Shown: piece after piece, positions 55,540 to 64,000 of the stretch
How the letters are laid out: each line of letters begins with the position of its first letter
Numbering within the stretch: the first letter of the stretch is position 1
Assembly (NCBI GenBank): GCA_963773335.1
Contig: CAVZAT010000004.1
Location: 1,302,001-1,366,000 of the forward strand
Direction of reading: 5' to 3'
DNA: 64,000 nt
From: UBA4742 sp963773335
GTDB taxonomy: Bacteria > Actinomycetota > Acidimicrobiia > Acidimicrobiales > Acidimicrobilacustridaceae
Notes under the pieces: generated by a model
Database searches by the model: none
What the model was told of the DNA's origin: nothing
The model's input: the letters and a program-made list of their open reading frames with translations, nothing else
Program-made: the position numbers and the translations under genes

Positions 55540-55907
55540 CCGTGATCTGGATCGGCCTGGTCGTCGCCGGGGCCGCCGGCGCACCGACGCGGTTCCTGCT
55601 CGACGGGTTCGTGCAGGACCACACCTCTGGCGCATTCCCGTGGGGCACGTTCGTCATCAACATGACCGGATCGATCGCCCTCGGTATCCTCACCGGCCTC
55701 GGTCTCTACCACGCCTTCCCCGCTACGCCGAAGATCATCCTGGGAACCGGCTTCTGCGGCGCCTACACGACCTTCAGCACCTGGACCTTCGAGACGATCC
55801 GCCTCCTCGAGGAGGGTGCGGTGCTCGACGCGCTCCTGAATGCGGGCATGAGCCTGCTGATCGGTATGGGCGCGGCCGGTGCGGGACTGGCGCTGGCCGC
55901 CCTGTGA
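55536..55907 (+). CDS. crcB: Fluoride channel subunit CrcB/Fluc (2)
   Basis: 123 residues: four membrane helices, GAAGAPTRFLLDGFVQDHTS, pore Asn in TFVINMTGSIALGIL, and GFCGAYTTFSTWTFET. It lacks the N-terminal extension of the first copy. ATG 55536 overlaps the DUF190 stop. Two crcB genes in one operon usually encode a heterodimeric Fluc channel. Confidence 0.94.
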   Translation: MTVIWIGLVVAGAAGAPTRFLLDGFVQDHTSGAFPWGTFVINMTGSIALGILTGLGLYHAFPATPKIILGTGFCGAYTTFSTWTFETIRLLEEGAVLDALLNAGMSLLIGMGAAGAGLALAAL

Positions 55908-55978
55908 CCGGTGACCGGTGACCGCTCCAGCCCTGGTGACGAACCATCTGGTGTCAGATCTGGCACCGTAGGGGTCTC

Positions 55979-57682
55979 GTGACCGACAGCCCCTCCGCTC
56001 GCGCCAGGCCGACCCGCACCGGTCCGGACGACTCGGGACGCGGATCGGCCGCCGACACCGTCGACCGACCCGAGCCCCCCACCCTGAGCGTGACCCAGGC
56101 GCGGGTGGCGGGGGCGCTGGGCGCCGGGGTGGCCCTGGCCGTCACCGAGATCGTCACCGGCATGGCCGGTCACAACCAGTCGTTGGTGGGCAGCGTCGGC
56201 GGCCTGTTCATCCACGAGTCGGGGGGCGGCGTGGCCCGCACGGCCATCAGCGTGCTGGGCACGGCCGACAAGCCGTCTCTGATCATCGGCATCGTGGCCG
56301 TGTCGCTGCTCGCCGGGGCAGCGCTCGGCACCGCCAGCCTGCGACGGCGGTGGGTGGCCATGGTGGGATTCGGCGCCTTCGGCGTGGTCGGGGTCGTGGC
56401 CAGCGCTCGCGACCCCCTGGCCTCGACCACCGTCGCGGTGGTCGCCGCCGTGCTCGGAGCGGCCGGTGGCCTGGGCACCTTGTTCGGCCTGCTGCGGGTG
56501 GGCACCACCGGCCACCTGCTCCTCGAGCCGCCCCCGCCGTCGGCCAGTCGGTCAACCCGGCCGGCGGTGGCCCAGCCGACCGACGGCGCCGCCACCCGGC
56601 GCGCCTTCCTGGCCTGGGCCGGGGCCGCCGGCGCCTTCGCGGTGACTGGGGCGCTGGCCGGGCGCGCCCTGCGGGGTCGGTCCTCGGTCGAGGCCGCCCG
56701 CGAGAAGATCCGCCTGGTCCGCCCCACCAACCAGGCCGTCCCGCCCGGCTCGCCGGCCGCGTTCGAAGCACCCGGGCAGGCCTCGTTCCCGGTCGAGGGG
56801 TTGAGCCCCTACCTGGTGCCCAACCGCGACTTCTACCGGATCGACACCGCGCTGGTCGTCCCACAGGTCGACGTGGCCACCTGGAAGCTCTCGGTCACCG
56901 GCATGGTCGACCACCCCTTCACCGTCTCGTTCGACGACCTCCAGCACCTGGCCCAGGTCGAGGCGGCGGTCACGCTGTCATGCGTGTCCAACGACGTGGG
57001 CGGGGGCCTGGTGGGCAACGCGCTGTGGCAGGGCGTCCCCCTGCGCACCCTGCTCGACCGCGCCGGGGTCCAGTCCGGCGCCAGCCAGATCGTGGGGCGT
57101 TCCGTGGACGGGTTCACCGTCGGCTTTCCCACCTCGGCCCTCGAGGACGGCCGCACCGCCCTGGTGGCAGTGGGCATGAACGGCCAACCGTTGCCCACCG
57201 ACCACGGCTACCCCGCCCGGCTGGTGGTGGCCGGCCTCTACGGGTATGTCTCGGCCTGCAAGTGGCTGACCGAGATCCACCTCGGCCGACTCGCCGACTT
57301 CGACGCCTACTGGGTGCCGTTGGGATGGTCCAAGGAGGCGCCCATCAAGACCCAGTCACGCATCGACGTGCCCCGCTCGGGCGCCACCGTGCGGGCCGGG
57401 ACCACCCCCATCGCCGGGGTGGCCTGGGCGCCCGACAAGGGCATCGCCAAGGTCGAGGTGCAGGCGGACGACGGCCCGTGGATGACCGCCCAGTTGGGTC
57501 AGGTGCTGTCCAAGGACACATGGTGCGAGTGGATGGTCCCGTGGTCGGCCACCAAGGGCTCGCACACGCTGCGGGTGCGGGCCACCGACAAGACCGGTTA
57601 CACCCAGACCAGCACCCGCAGTGACCCCGAGCCCAACGGGGCCTCCGGCTGGCACACCCGCAAGGTGACCGTCGTCGGCTGA
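55979..57682 (+). CDS. Membrane molybdopterin-dependent oxidoreductase (sulfite oxidase fold)
   Basis: 567 residues from GTG 55979. N-terminal ~180 residues with four membrane segments, a twin-arginine-like segment in mid-protein (ATRRAFLAWAGAAGAFAVTG, ~205-224), then a sulfite oxidase-type Mo-pterin domain with the Mo-ligand Cys in VTLSCVSNDVGGG and DHGYPARLVVAGLYGYVSAC. The C-terminal dimerisation Ig-like domain runs from GATVRAGTTPIAGVAW. The catalytic domain should face outside. Electron acceptor and substrate are unknown; no cytochrome gene is adjacent. Confidence 0.88.
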   Translation: MTDSPSARARPTRTGPDDSGRGSAADTVDRPEPPTLSVTQARVAGALGAGVALAVTEIVTGMAGHNQSLVGSVGGLFIHESGGGVARTAISVLGTADKPSLIIGIVAVSLLAGAALGTASLRRRWVAMVGFGAFGVVGVVASARDPLASTTVAVVAAVLGAAGGLGTLFGLLRVGTTGHLLLEPPPPSASRSTRPAVAQPTDGAATRRAFLAWAGAAGAFAVTGALAGRALRGRSSVEAAREKIRLVRPTNQAVPPGSPAAFEAPGQASFPVEGLSPYLVPNRDFYRIDTALVVPQVDVATWKLSVTGMVDHPFTVSFDDLQHLAQVEAAVTLSCVSNDVGGGLVGNALWQGVPLRTLLDRAGVQSGASQIVGRSVDGFTVGFPTSALEDGRTALVAVGMNGQPLPTDHGYPARLVVAGLYGYVSACKWLTEIHLGRLADFDAYWVPLGWSKEAPIKTQSRIDVPRSGATVRAGTTPIAGVAWAPDKGIAKVEVQADDGPWMTAQLGQVLSKDTWCEWMVPWSATKGSHTLRVRATDKTGYTQTSTRSDPEPNGASGWHTRKVTVVG

Positions 57683-57686
57683 GGTC

Positions 57687-57750
57687 ACCCCCCGAACCCC
57701 GACCCCCGACCCCCGACCCCCTCCGCCTCCGCCTCCGCCTCCGCCTCCCC
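57687..57750. repeat. Simple-sequence tract
   Basis: CCCCGA units (about four) followed by five CCTCCG/CCTCCC units, directly after the oxidoreductase stop codon. Such a tract is prone to length change and to assembly error. Confidence 0.8.
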
Positions 57751-57751
57751 G

Positions 57752-57799
57752 AAATCGGTGTAGAAGACCCCGCTCGGGCGTGGATCTCTACACCGATTT
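57752..57799. terminator. 13-bp perfect inverted repeat, probable terminator
   Basis: AAATCGGTGTAGA (57752-57764) and TCTACACCGATTT (57787-57799) flank a 22-nt GC-rich loop, and T follows. It is AT-rich for this genome. It could end the oxidoreductase transcript or be a copy of a mobile intergenic palindrome. Confidence 0.6.
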
Positions 57800-57859
57800 T
57801 GGGGTTGTGGAGGTGGGGACGAGACAGGGCCCGCCGTTCCGCCACTTGTATTGAAGTTG

Positions 57860-57865
57860 TATACT
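57860..57865 (+). promoter_or_regulatory. Leaderless -10 box of the tam-like gene
   Basis: TATACT, 7 nt before ATG 57873, is the closest match to the -10 consensus in the window. TTGTAT occurs twice just upstream (direct repeat 11 bp apart) and could be an operator. Confidence 0.7.
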
Positions 57866-57872
57866 CCGCTTC

Positions 57873-58661
57873 ATGACGAAGTCAGTGTGGGACCCCGAGC
57901 GGTACGAACGCTTCGCCGCCGAGCGGCGCCGTCCCTTCGACGACCTGGTGGGTGGCCTGACACCCGTACCGGGGGGTAGGGCCGTCGATCTGGGCTGTGG
58001 CCCAGGGGCGCTGACCATCGAGCTGCACCGCGCCCTGGGCGCGGCCGAGACGGTGGGAGTGGACGACGCCGACGCCATGTTGGAGCGGGCCCGCTCCGCG
58101 TTGGCAGATCCGGATCTCGTCCCGGAGGTGGCCCGGGGCGTGCGCTTCGAGTGGGGCCACCTGCAGGAGTGGCAGCCGCCCCGACCCGTCGACGTGGTCT
58201 TTGCCAATGCCTCGCTGCAGTGGGTCCCCGACCACCCTCGCCTGCTCGCCCGCCTGGCCGGCAACCTGGTCCCCGGGGGTCAGCTCGCCTTTCAGGTTCC
58301 GGCCAACCACGATCACCCATCCCACACCGTGGCCGACCAGCTCGGACGCGAGTGGGGACTCGCGGTGACGGGTGGGGCGGCCAACGTGTTGGCGCCGGAG
58401 ACCTACGCCATGGTGCTCCACGACCTGGGCCTGGCCGAGGTGGTGGTCCGACTCCAGGTCTACGGCTTCGAGCTGGCCCACACCGCGGACCTGGTGGAAT
58501 GGACCAGAGGCACGCTGCTCACCGGGTACCGGGCCCAGCTCGAGCCAGCCGACTACGACACCTTCGTGACCGAGTACCGGCGCCGCCTGCTGGCGGAGGT
58601 GGGATCGGCGACGTCGTACTACTACGCCTTCAAGCGGATCCTGGCCTGGTCTCGTCGCTGA
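57873..58661 (+). CDS. tam: Trans-aconitate 2-methyltransferase-like protein
   Basis: 262 residues. WDPERYERFAAERRRPFDDL is the Tam-specific N-terminus; motif I AVDLGCGPGALTIELHRALG; FANASLQWVPDHPRLLARLA and LVPGGQLAFQVPANHDHPSH are characteristic of Tam, with the C-terminal DYDTFVTEYRRRLLAE. Tam methylates trans-aconitate, which otherwise inhibits aconitase. The symbol rests on these family motifs only. Confidence 0.85.
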   Translation: MTKSVWDPERYERFAAERRRPFDDLVGGLTPVPGGRAVDLGCGPGALTIELHRALGAAETVGVDDADAMLERARSALADPDLVPEVARGVRFEWGHLQEWQPPRPVDVVFANASLQWVPDHPRLLARLAGNLVPGGQLAFQVPANHDHPSHTVADQLGREWGLAVTGGAANVLAPETYAMVLHDLGLAEVVVRLQVYGFELAHTADLVEWTRGTLLTGYRAQLEPADYDTFVTEYRRRLLAEVGSATSYYYAFKRILAWSRR

Positions 58662-58802
58662 CACCTCGTAGACGCGCCGCACCGGAGTGGCGGCGGCCTC
58701 GCCGATCTCGCGCACGAACGCCCGGAGCTCGGTCCTGGGGAAGTTCAACTGCGGGTTCGCGCAGCAGTCACCGCACCGGATTGCAACTCGGTCAGGGTCG
58801 GC
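58662..58802. other. Intergenic, possible coding relic
   Basis: On the minus strand 58677-58755 reads without stop as CCANPQLNFPRTELRAFVRE and onward to RRVYEVS, which looks like protein sequence but has no start, ribosome site or domain. It may be the relic of a gene end. Confidence 0.3.
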
Positions 58803-59823
58803 TCACCGGGCGGCCCGGGCCAGACGGTCCCGAACGGCGTCGCCCAGCCCGCCCTCGGGTGGAACCACGGCCACGATGTCGGTGGCCCCGAGCCGGTCGG
58901 CCTGGCGCAGCCGGTCGTAGAGGACCCGGGCGTAGTCAGGCGCCGGACCCGCCGGCTCCAGTTCGATGACCCCGAGGTCGAGCCCGTCGAGCACGCGGGG
59001 GGCCAGCACCACCACCACCCGGCCCGATGCCACCAGCTGGTTGGCCCGGACCACCGCGTCACCAGCTTCCTCGGTCAACTCGACCCGGGCACGCGGGGCG
59101 TAGTGGGCGGCGGTCATGCCCGACGCCCGCACCGTCGATCCCGCTTCCGACTCGAGATCGGCACCGGCGCGCGCCTCGACGGCCAGGGCGGGGGGCGAGC
59201 CGAGCACCTCGGCCAGCCGCTCCAGGCTCACGCCACCCAAGCGGAGCACCTCGGGAACCGACCCCTGGCAGTCCACGATGGTCGACTCCACCCCCACCCG
59301 CGACGGTCCGCCGTCGAGCACCAGGTCGACCCGGTCACCCAGATCGGCCCGCACGTGCGCGGCCGTGGTGGGGCTGACCCGCCCGAAGCGGTTGGCCGAC
59401 GGCGCGGCGATGGCGGCGCCGTCGGTGCGCCGCGCCGAGAACGCCCGCAGCAGGGCCTCGGCCACCGGGTGGGCCGGGCACGCGCAGGCCCACGGTGGCG
59501 CCACCGCCGGTCACGACGTCGGGAACCCGCGGCCGGCGGGCCAGGACCAGCGTGAGCGGGCCCGGCCAGCAGGCCTCGGCCAGGCGCCGGGCCGGAGGTG
59601 TGACCGGACCGGCCCAGGCGTCGAGCCGGTCGGCGGCGTCGATGTGAACGATGAGCGGATGGCTCGCCGGTCGGCCCTTGACCGCGAAGATCCGCCGGAC
59701 CGCGTCGGGGTTCTCGGCGTCGGCGCCCAACCCGTACACCGTCTCGGTGGGGAAGGCCACCAGCCCGCCCCGCTCCAGCACCTCGACGCGCGTGTTGTAT
59801 TGGCTCTCCGGTCGGCAAGCCAT
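58803..59823 (-). CDS. tsaC: L-threonylcarbamoyladenylate synthase, Sua5 type (frameshift)
   Basis: Makes threonylcarbamoyl-AMP for the t6A37 modification of ANN-decoding tRNAs. About 339 residues when joined: YrdC domain (GGLVAFPTETVYGLGADAEN, AVKGRPASHPLIVHI with the KxR motif, SANRFGRVSP) and a C-terminal Sua5 domain (GMTAAHYAPRARVELTEEAG). One G too many near 59476-59478 (GTGCCCGGCCCAC) separates GLRVP from AHPVAEALLRAF. ATG 59823 (MACRPESQYNTRVEVLERGG) lies inside the dispersed repeat of locus E, so the repeat supplies the first ~8 codons. Confidence 0.9.
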
Positions 59824-59846
59824 CCTCCGAGCGGTTCCGCTCCGCG
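59800..59846 (+). repeat. Dispersed repeat, locus E (partial)
   Basis: TTGGCTCTCCGGTCGGCAAG followed by a degenerate GC-rich tail (GCGGTTCCGCTCCGC). It overlaps the start codon of tsaC and lies downstream of the ammonia-lyase-like gene. Confidence 0.75.
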
Positions 59847-59865
59847 CCGCCACCCTCCGAACCGG

Positions 59866-60973
59866 TCACGTGAGGACGCCCTCGGTCACCACCACCAGCA
59901 CCCGGCTCGACGGGCCCAGCGGCCCGCCCAGCGAGTTGCCGTTGCGGTGATCGAGGACCTCCAGCAGACCGGCGAAGGCGACCGCGCCGGTCGGACTGGC
60001 CAGCACGCCGTGTGCAGCCAGTCGCTCGGCCGCCTCCAACACCCGGGGATCGTCCACGGCCACGACCGCGTCAAGCGCGCCAGACACCACCGGCCAGGCC
60101 AGCGGCGACGGCAGCCCCCGGGCCAGCCCCTCGGCTACCGTCACCCCGGGACCCGGCAGCGTCACCCGCTCGCCCGCGGTCACCGACTCCGTCCAGCAGG
60201 CGGCTCCCGCCGGTTCGACGCCCGCCATCCACAGGTCGGACGCGAAGCGCTCGGTGCGGAACCAGGCGGCACCCGCCGAGGCCAGGGCGCCGATGCCGAG
60301 GGGCACCAGCACCGCGTCGGGGGCCAGGCGCCCGCGTGTCTCGAGCTCGTCTGTCACCTCCTCGAACACGGTGGCGTAGCCCTCGGTCACCCACTGGGGG
60401 ATCTCGTCGTACCCCTCCCACGAGGACTCGCTCAGCAGCACCACCTCCTCGCCGGTCTCGGTGGCCGCCGCGGCCATGGCGTCGTCCCACGTCGTTCCCA
60501 CCGCCTTCACCTCTGCGCCCTCACGGGCCAGCCTGGCCAGGCGCTGGGGCGATGCGGTGGCGGGCACGTACACCACCGGGTCGAAGCCGAAGAGGCGAGC
60601 GGCACGGGCCACGCCCGGCTCCGAAGCCGCCGTCGGTGACCGTCACCACCCGCAGGCGACCCACCGGCTCGATGGTGACTCGCAGGTCGTCCATCCCCTG
60701 CCAACGCGGTGGCCGGCGGCCCAGACGACCCAGCACCTCGCGGTAGAGGGCCCAGGACGCCCCCAGCACCTCGTAGCCCTTGAGGCCGAGGCGCGCCGAC
60801 TCGTCCTTGACCAGCAGGGCCCCCAACCCCAGCTCGTCGGCCAGGGGCCGCAGATCGAGCAGCGGCGTGGGGGCGGCCCCGGGCAGGCGCGTGTGGAAGG
60901 CCCGGGCGAAGTTGAGGCGGGCTTGATGGTCCTGGTCGTCGCGCATCGGGTTGACCCGAGCCCCCGCGTTCAT
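59866..60973 (-). CDS. Diaminopropionate ammonia-lyase-like PLP-fold protein (frameshift)
   Basis: About 369 residues when joined. Fold-type II PLP family: LLVKDESARLGLKGYEVLGA, VVTVTDGGFG, then ARAARLFGFDPVVYVPATAS in the second frame, SSWEGYDEIPQWVTEGYATV (a diaminopropionate ammonia-lyase hallmark) and LVPLGIGALASAGAAWF. The break is near 60608-60612 (GGGCGTGGCC), consistent with loss of a GC dinucleotide. The position of the Schiff-base Lys (family GLxAFKxLG) reads GLKGYEVLG, so Lys is replaced by Glu, with a Lys three residues earlier. Activity is therefore uncertain. ATG is 6 nt from TAACGT. Confidence 0.78.
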
Positions 60974-60979
60974 GTCGGG

Positions 60980-60985
60980 ACGTTA
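60980..60985 (-). promoter_or_regulatory. Leaderless -10 box of the ammonia-lyase-like gene
   Basis: TAACGT on the minus strand, 6 nt before ATG 60973. Confidence 0.5.
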
Positions 60986-61030
60986 CCGACTCCGGTGCAG
61001 CCCGTTCGGCGCGCCCGCACGACCCGGCGC

Positions 61031-61717
61031 TCAGTGGGTTCCGTCGAGCTCGAAGCGGTAGCCCATCCCCGGCTCGGTGATGAAGTACCGGGGTCGGCTC
61101 GGCTCGGGCTCGAGCTTGCGGCGGAGACCGGCCAGGTACACCCGCAGGTAGTTGGCCTCGGTCTCGTATTCGGGACCCCACACCTCTTGCAGCAGCTGGC
61201 GTTGGGTCACCAGCTTGCCCCGGTTGCGCACGAGCTGTTCGACCAGCCCCCACTCCGTGGGGGTCAGGTGCACCTCGGCGCCGTCACGGATCACCTTCTT
61301 GGCCGCCAGGTCGACCCGGAAGTCCTCGGTCTCGATGACCGGCAGCTCCGCGATCGGGGTGGCCCGGCGGACCGCGGCACGCAACCGGGCCAACAACTCG
61401 TTCATCCCGAACGGCTTGGCCAGGTAGTCGTCGGCGCCGGCGTCGAGCGCCTCCACCTTGTCGTGCTCGTCCTCGCGCACCGAGAGGATGATGATGGGCA
61501 CCGAGCTCCAGCCCCGCAGGCCGCGCACCACCTCGATGCCGTCGATGCCGGGCAGACCGATGTCGAGCACGACGACGTCGGGATGGCGCTCGGCCGCCAG
61601 GCGCAGCGCCTCCTCGCCCGTGGCGGCCAGGTCCACCTCGTACTGACGGGCGCGCAGGTTCGTGGCCAAGGCCCGGCGTATCTGCGGTTCGTCGTCCACC
61701 ACCAGGACGCGGGTCAT
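61031..61717 (-). CDS. kdpE: Response regulator KdpE
   Basis: 228 residues. Receiver domain with VLVVDDEPQIRRAL, phospho-Asp in VVVLDIGLPGIDG, ILSVREDEHDKVEALDAGAD and Lys in YLAKPFGMNE; OmpR-type winged helix with LTPTEWGLVEQLVRNRGKLV and RVYLAGLRRKLEPEPSRPRY. KdpE controls the high-affinity K+ ATPase KdpFABC with its partner kinase. ATG 61717 overlaps the kdpD stop (ATGA). kdpABC is not in the window and could lie beyond 64000. Confidence 0.94.
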   Translation of the reverse strand: MTRVLVVDDEPQIRRALATNLRARQYEVDLAATGEEALRLAAERHPDVVVLDIGLPGIDGIEVVRGLRGWSSVPIIILSVREDEHDKVEALDAGADDYLAKPFGMNELLARLRAAVRRATPIAELPVIETEDFRVDLAAKKVIRDGAEVHLTPTEWGLVEQLVRNRGKLVTQRQLLQEVWGPEYETEANYLRVYLAGLRRKLEPEPSRPRYFITEPGMGYRFELDGTH

Positions 61718-64000
61718 GTCGTGCCTGCTCTCGTGGTCACGGCCCCTTGGGCGATGGCCGCCTGGTCGGTCTGGGAACTGGCGGGCGACCCCGGCGATGG
61801 CGGTGAGCCCGATCCGGTGACGGGCTGGCCTCGCAGCGAGATCACCGTGGTCAGGCCTCCGCCGGGGGTGTCCTCCAGGGTCAGCTCACCGTCCATGGCG
61901 TCGGTGAAGCCCCGGGCCACCGCCAGGCCCAGCCCCACACCGGTGGACGTGCCCCGATCCCCCAGCCGTTGGAACGGCTCGAAGATGCGCTCGCGGTCGT
62001 CGGGACGCACGCCGGACCCCTGATCGATGATGCGAAGGTGGACTCGGTCGGCCACCTGACCCGCCTCGATGCGCAGCGGGCGATCATCGGGTGAATAGCG
62101 CAGGGCGTTGGACACCACGTTGGCCACCACCCGCTCGAGCAGGCCGGGATCGGCCAGAACCCTCGGGAGCTGCTCGGACACGTGGATCTCGATGGGTGTG
62201 CTGAGCTGGCTGAGGCTGGCCAGGGCCTGGGCCACCACCTCCTCGAGGGCGACCGGGCGCAGGTCGACCTCGAGCACGCCGCTCTCCAGCCGGCTCATGT
62301 CGAGCAGGTTCCCGACCAGGATGTTGAGCCGGTCGGCCTCCTCGTCGATGGTGGCCAGGAACACCTGACGGGCCTCCGGCGTCCACTCCACGTCGTCCTG
62401 CAACAGGCTGGTGGCTGACGCCTTGATCGAGGCCAGCGGTGTGCGCAGGTCGTGGGAGACGGCGCGGAGGATGGCCGTTCGCAGCTCGTCGGCCTCGGCC
62501 AGCGCCGCGGCGTCGGCCGCCTCGCCCCGGAGTCGGCGCCGCTCCAGGGCGGAGCTGAGCTGGGCGGCGAACACCCGCAGCACCCGCTCGTCGTCGAGGG
62601 TGAGCGCCGGCCCCTCGTAGACCACCACGGCGCCACCGACCAGGGCCACGTTGCGGTGCCCGGTGGGGGTCGACGGAGCCGGTGACCCGGCGAAGGCCTC
62701 CACCTTCCAGCCCCCGTCGGGCACGGGGGTCAGCAGGCTCACCGCGTCCAGCTCGAAGGTGGTGCGCAGATGCGTCACCATCTCGTCGACCGCGTCGTCG
62801 TCGCCGACCAGGCCGCCGGCCACCCGGGCCAGGGCCTCGGCCTCGGCCCGGGCGTGGGCCGAATCGGCCGATCGCGTGGACAGCTTGTTGACCAGGGTGG
62901 CCACGATGCCCGCCACCAGCAGGAAGGTCACCAACGCAACCAGGTTCTGGCCCTCGGCGATGGTGAAGGTGTGGACGGGCTGGGTGAAGAACCAGTTCAC
63001 GACGAGCGACGCAGCCACGGCCGCCACCACCGCCGGCCACAGCCCGCCGATCAGGGCGACCACGATGACCAGCACCAGGAACAGCAGCATGTCGGTGGTG
63101 AGGTTGACCTGGTGTCGCAGAGCGGTCAGCACCAAGGTCATGAGCGGGATGCCGACCAGCGCCACCAGCGCGGCGATCACCTGCCGGCGAGTGGAGAGCC
63201 GGGGGCGGCGGTTGCGCCGCACCAGCGAGACCGACGCCAAGCCGGGCTGGTCGGTGGCGGGGCGGTCCTGGCCGATGACGTGCACGTCTATGCCGCTGGC
63301 CTCGCGCAGCACGGCGTTGATGACCGAGCCTCGGGTGAGCTCGGCCCAGCGAGAACGCCGGGTGGCGCCCAGCACCAGCTGGGTGGCGTTCTCGGCCCGG
63401 GCGAACTGGGTCAGCGCCGGAGCCACTTCACCACCGATGACCTCGTGGTACTCGCCCCCCAGGTCGGACAGCAGCCGCCGGTGCACCTCGAGCAGCTCCG
63501 AGGGACCGGCCGCCAGGCCGTCGCTGGCCTGCACGTGCACCCCCAGCAGGTCGGCCTTGGCCCGCTGGGCCATGCGGGCGGCGCGACGGATGAGGTCCTC
63601 GCCGCTGGGCGAGCCGGTCACCGCCACCACCACCCGCTCGCGCGTCTCCCAGGGGCCTTCGATCCCCTGGGCCGTCCATGTAGTCGTGCAGGCCGGCATC
63701 GACCTTGTCGGCCACCCACAGCAACGCCAGCTCGCGCAGAGCCGACAGGTTGCCCACCCGGAAGTAGTTGCCCAGGGCGGCGTCGACCTTGTCGACCGCG
63801 TAGATGTTGCCGTGTGCCATTCGCCGGCGCAGCGCCTCAGGGGTCATGTCCACCAGCTCGACCTGGTCCGCAGCCCGGACCACCGCGTCGGGCACCGTCT
63901 CGCGCTGCTTGACCCCGGTGATCCGCTCGACCACGTCGTTGACCGATTCGAGGTGCTGGATGTTGACGGTCGTGATCACATCGATGCCGGCATCGAGGGC
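61714..64000 (-). CDS. kdpD: Osmosensitive K+ sensor kinase KdpD, partial (frameshift)
   Basis: The 5' end is outside the window. Visible, in order: the end of the KdpD N-terminal domain (VITTVNIQHLESVNDVVERI, MTPEALRRRMAHGNIYAVDK), a USP-like domain (VVVAVTGSPSGEDLIRRAAR), four close membrane helices (QVIAALVALVGIPLMTLVLT ... VTFLLVAGIVATLV), a GAF-like region, HisKA with phospho-His in AVSHDLRTPLASIK and an HATPase (VVANVVSNALRYSPDDRP, GSGVRPDDRERIFEPF, GVGLGLAVARGF). One extra G near 63672-63674 (GACGGCCCAGG) splits the frame between DYMD and AQGIEGPWETRE. Coupled to kdpE. Confidence 0.94.

Overview
High-GC Actinomycetota chromosome, most likely Acidimicrobiia or a close relative. This is inferred from codon use, actinobacterial protein families, frequent GTG starts and gene order; no rRNA or other taxonomic marker lies in the window. 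There are no tRNAs, insertion sequences, phage genes or CRISPR arrays that I can see. The window reads as core chromosome, so the unusual signals are mostly in the intergenic DNA.

Layout. 1-4850 (minus): branched-chain amino acid genes ilvD and, behind an attenuator that encodes an Ile-Leu-Val-Leu leader peptide, ilvB-ilvN-ilvC. 4877-9923 (plus): two ABC ATPase/permease pairs and a MATE exporter. 9920-16104 (minus): Eis-like acetyltransferase, two lipoproteins, gatC-gatA-gatB and a two-cluster ferredoxin. 16381-28287: SCP2 protein, PASTA Ser/Thr kinase, ligA-HAD, MetE-like protein, cysteine desulfurase-mnmA, RDD protein. The order ilvC/N/B, gatB/A/C, ligA, MetE-like, mnmA, desulfurase matches the Rv3001c-Rv3025c stretch of Mycobacterium tuberculosis. 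28312-34773: SpoIIM-like, DUF58, MoxR, DUF4350, DUF4129 and a membrane protein, a cluster also conserved in mycobacteria (MoxR2 region). 34792-48770: methyltransferase, rhomboid, enoyl-CoA hydratase, mscL, meaB, NifU-like, murA with Asp in place of the catalytic Cys, two MFS carriers, L,D-transpeptidase, J-domain protein, zinc-ribbon protein, glpX. 48995-54080 (minus): leuA behind a Leu-rich leader attenuator, P450, desaturase. 54243-55907 (plus): fluoride riboswitch followed by crcB-DUF190-crcB. 55979-64000: membrane molybdopterin oxidoreductase, trans-aconitate methyltransferase-like, tsaC, a diaminopropionate ammonia-lyase-like protein, kdpE and part of kdpD.

Genome-scale patterns. (1) About 17 genes have a -10-like hexamer ending 6-8 nt before the start codon, so leaderless transcription seems common. 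Three divergent gene pairs share overlapping -10 boxes. (2) A GC-rich intergenic repeat family occurs at five loci, always beside the 3' end of a gene, with local tandem amplification (91-bp, about 30-bp and 32-bp periods). (3) About 16 genes, several of them normally essential, are split by one- or two-base indels, many in homopolymers or GC runs. This most likely reflects uncorrected long-read assembly error rather than gene decay. I annotate such genes as single CDSs and give the break point.
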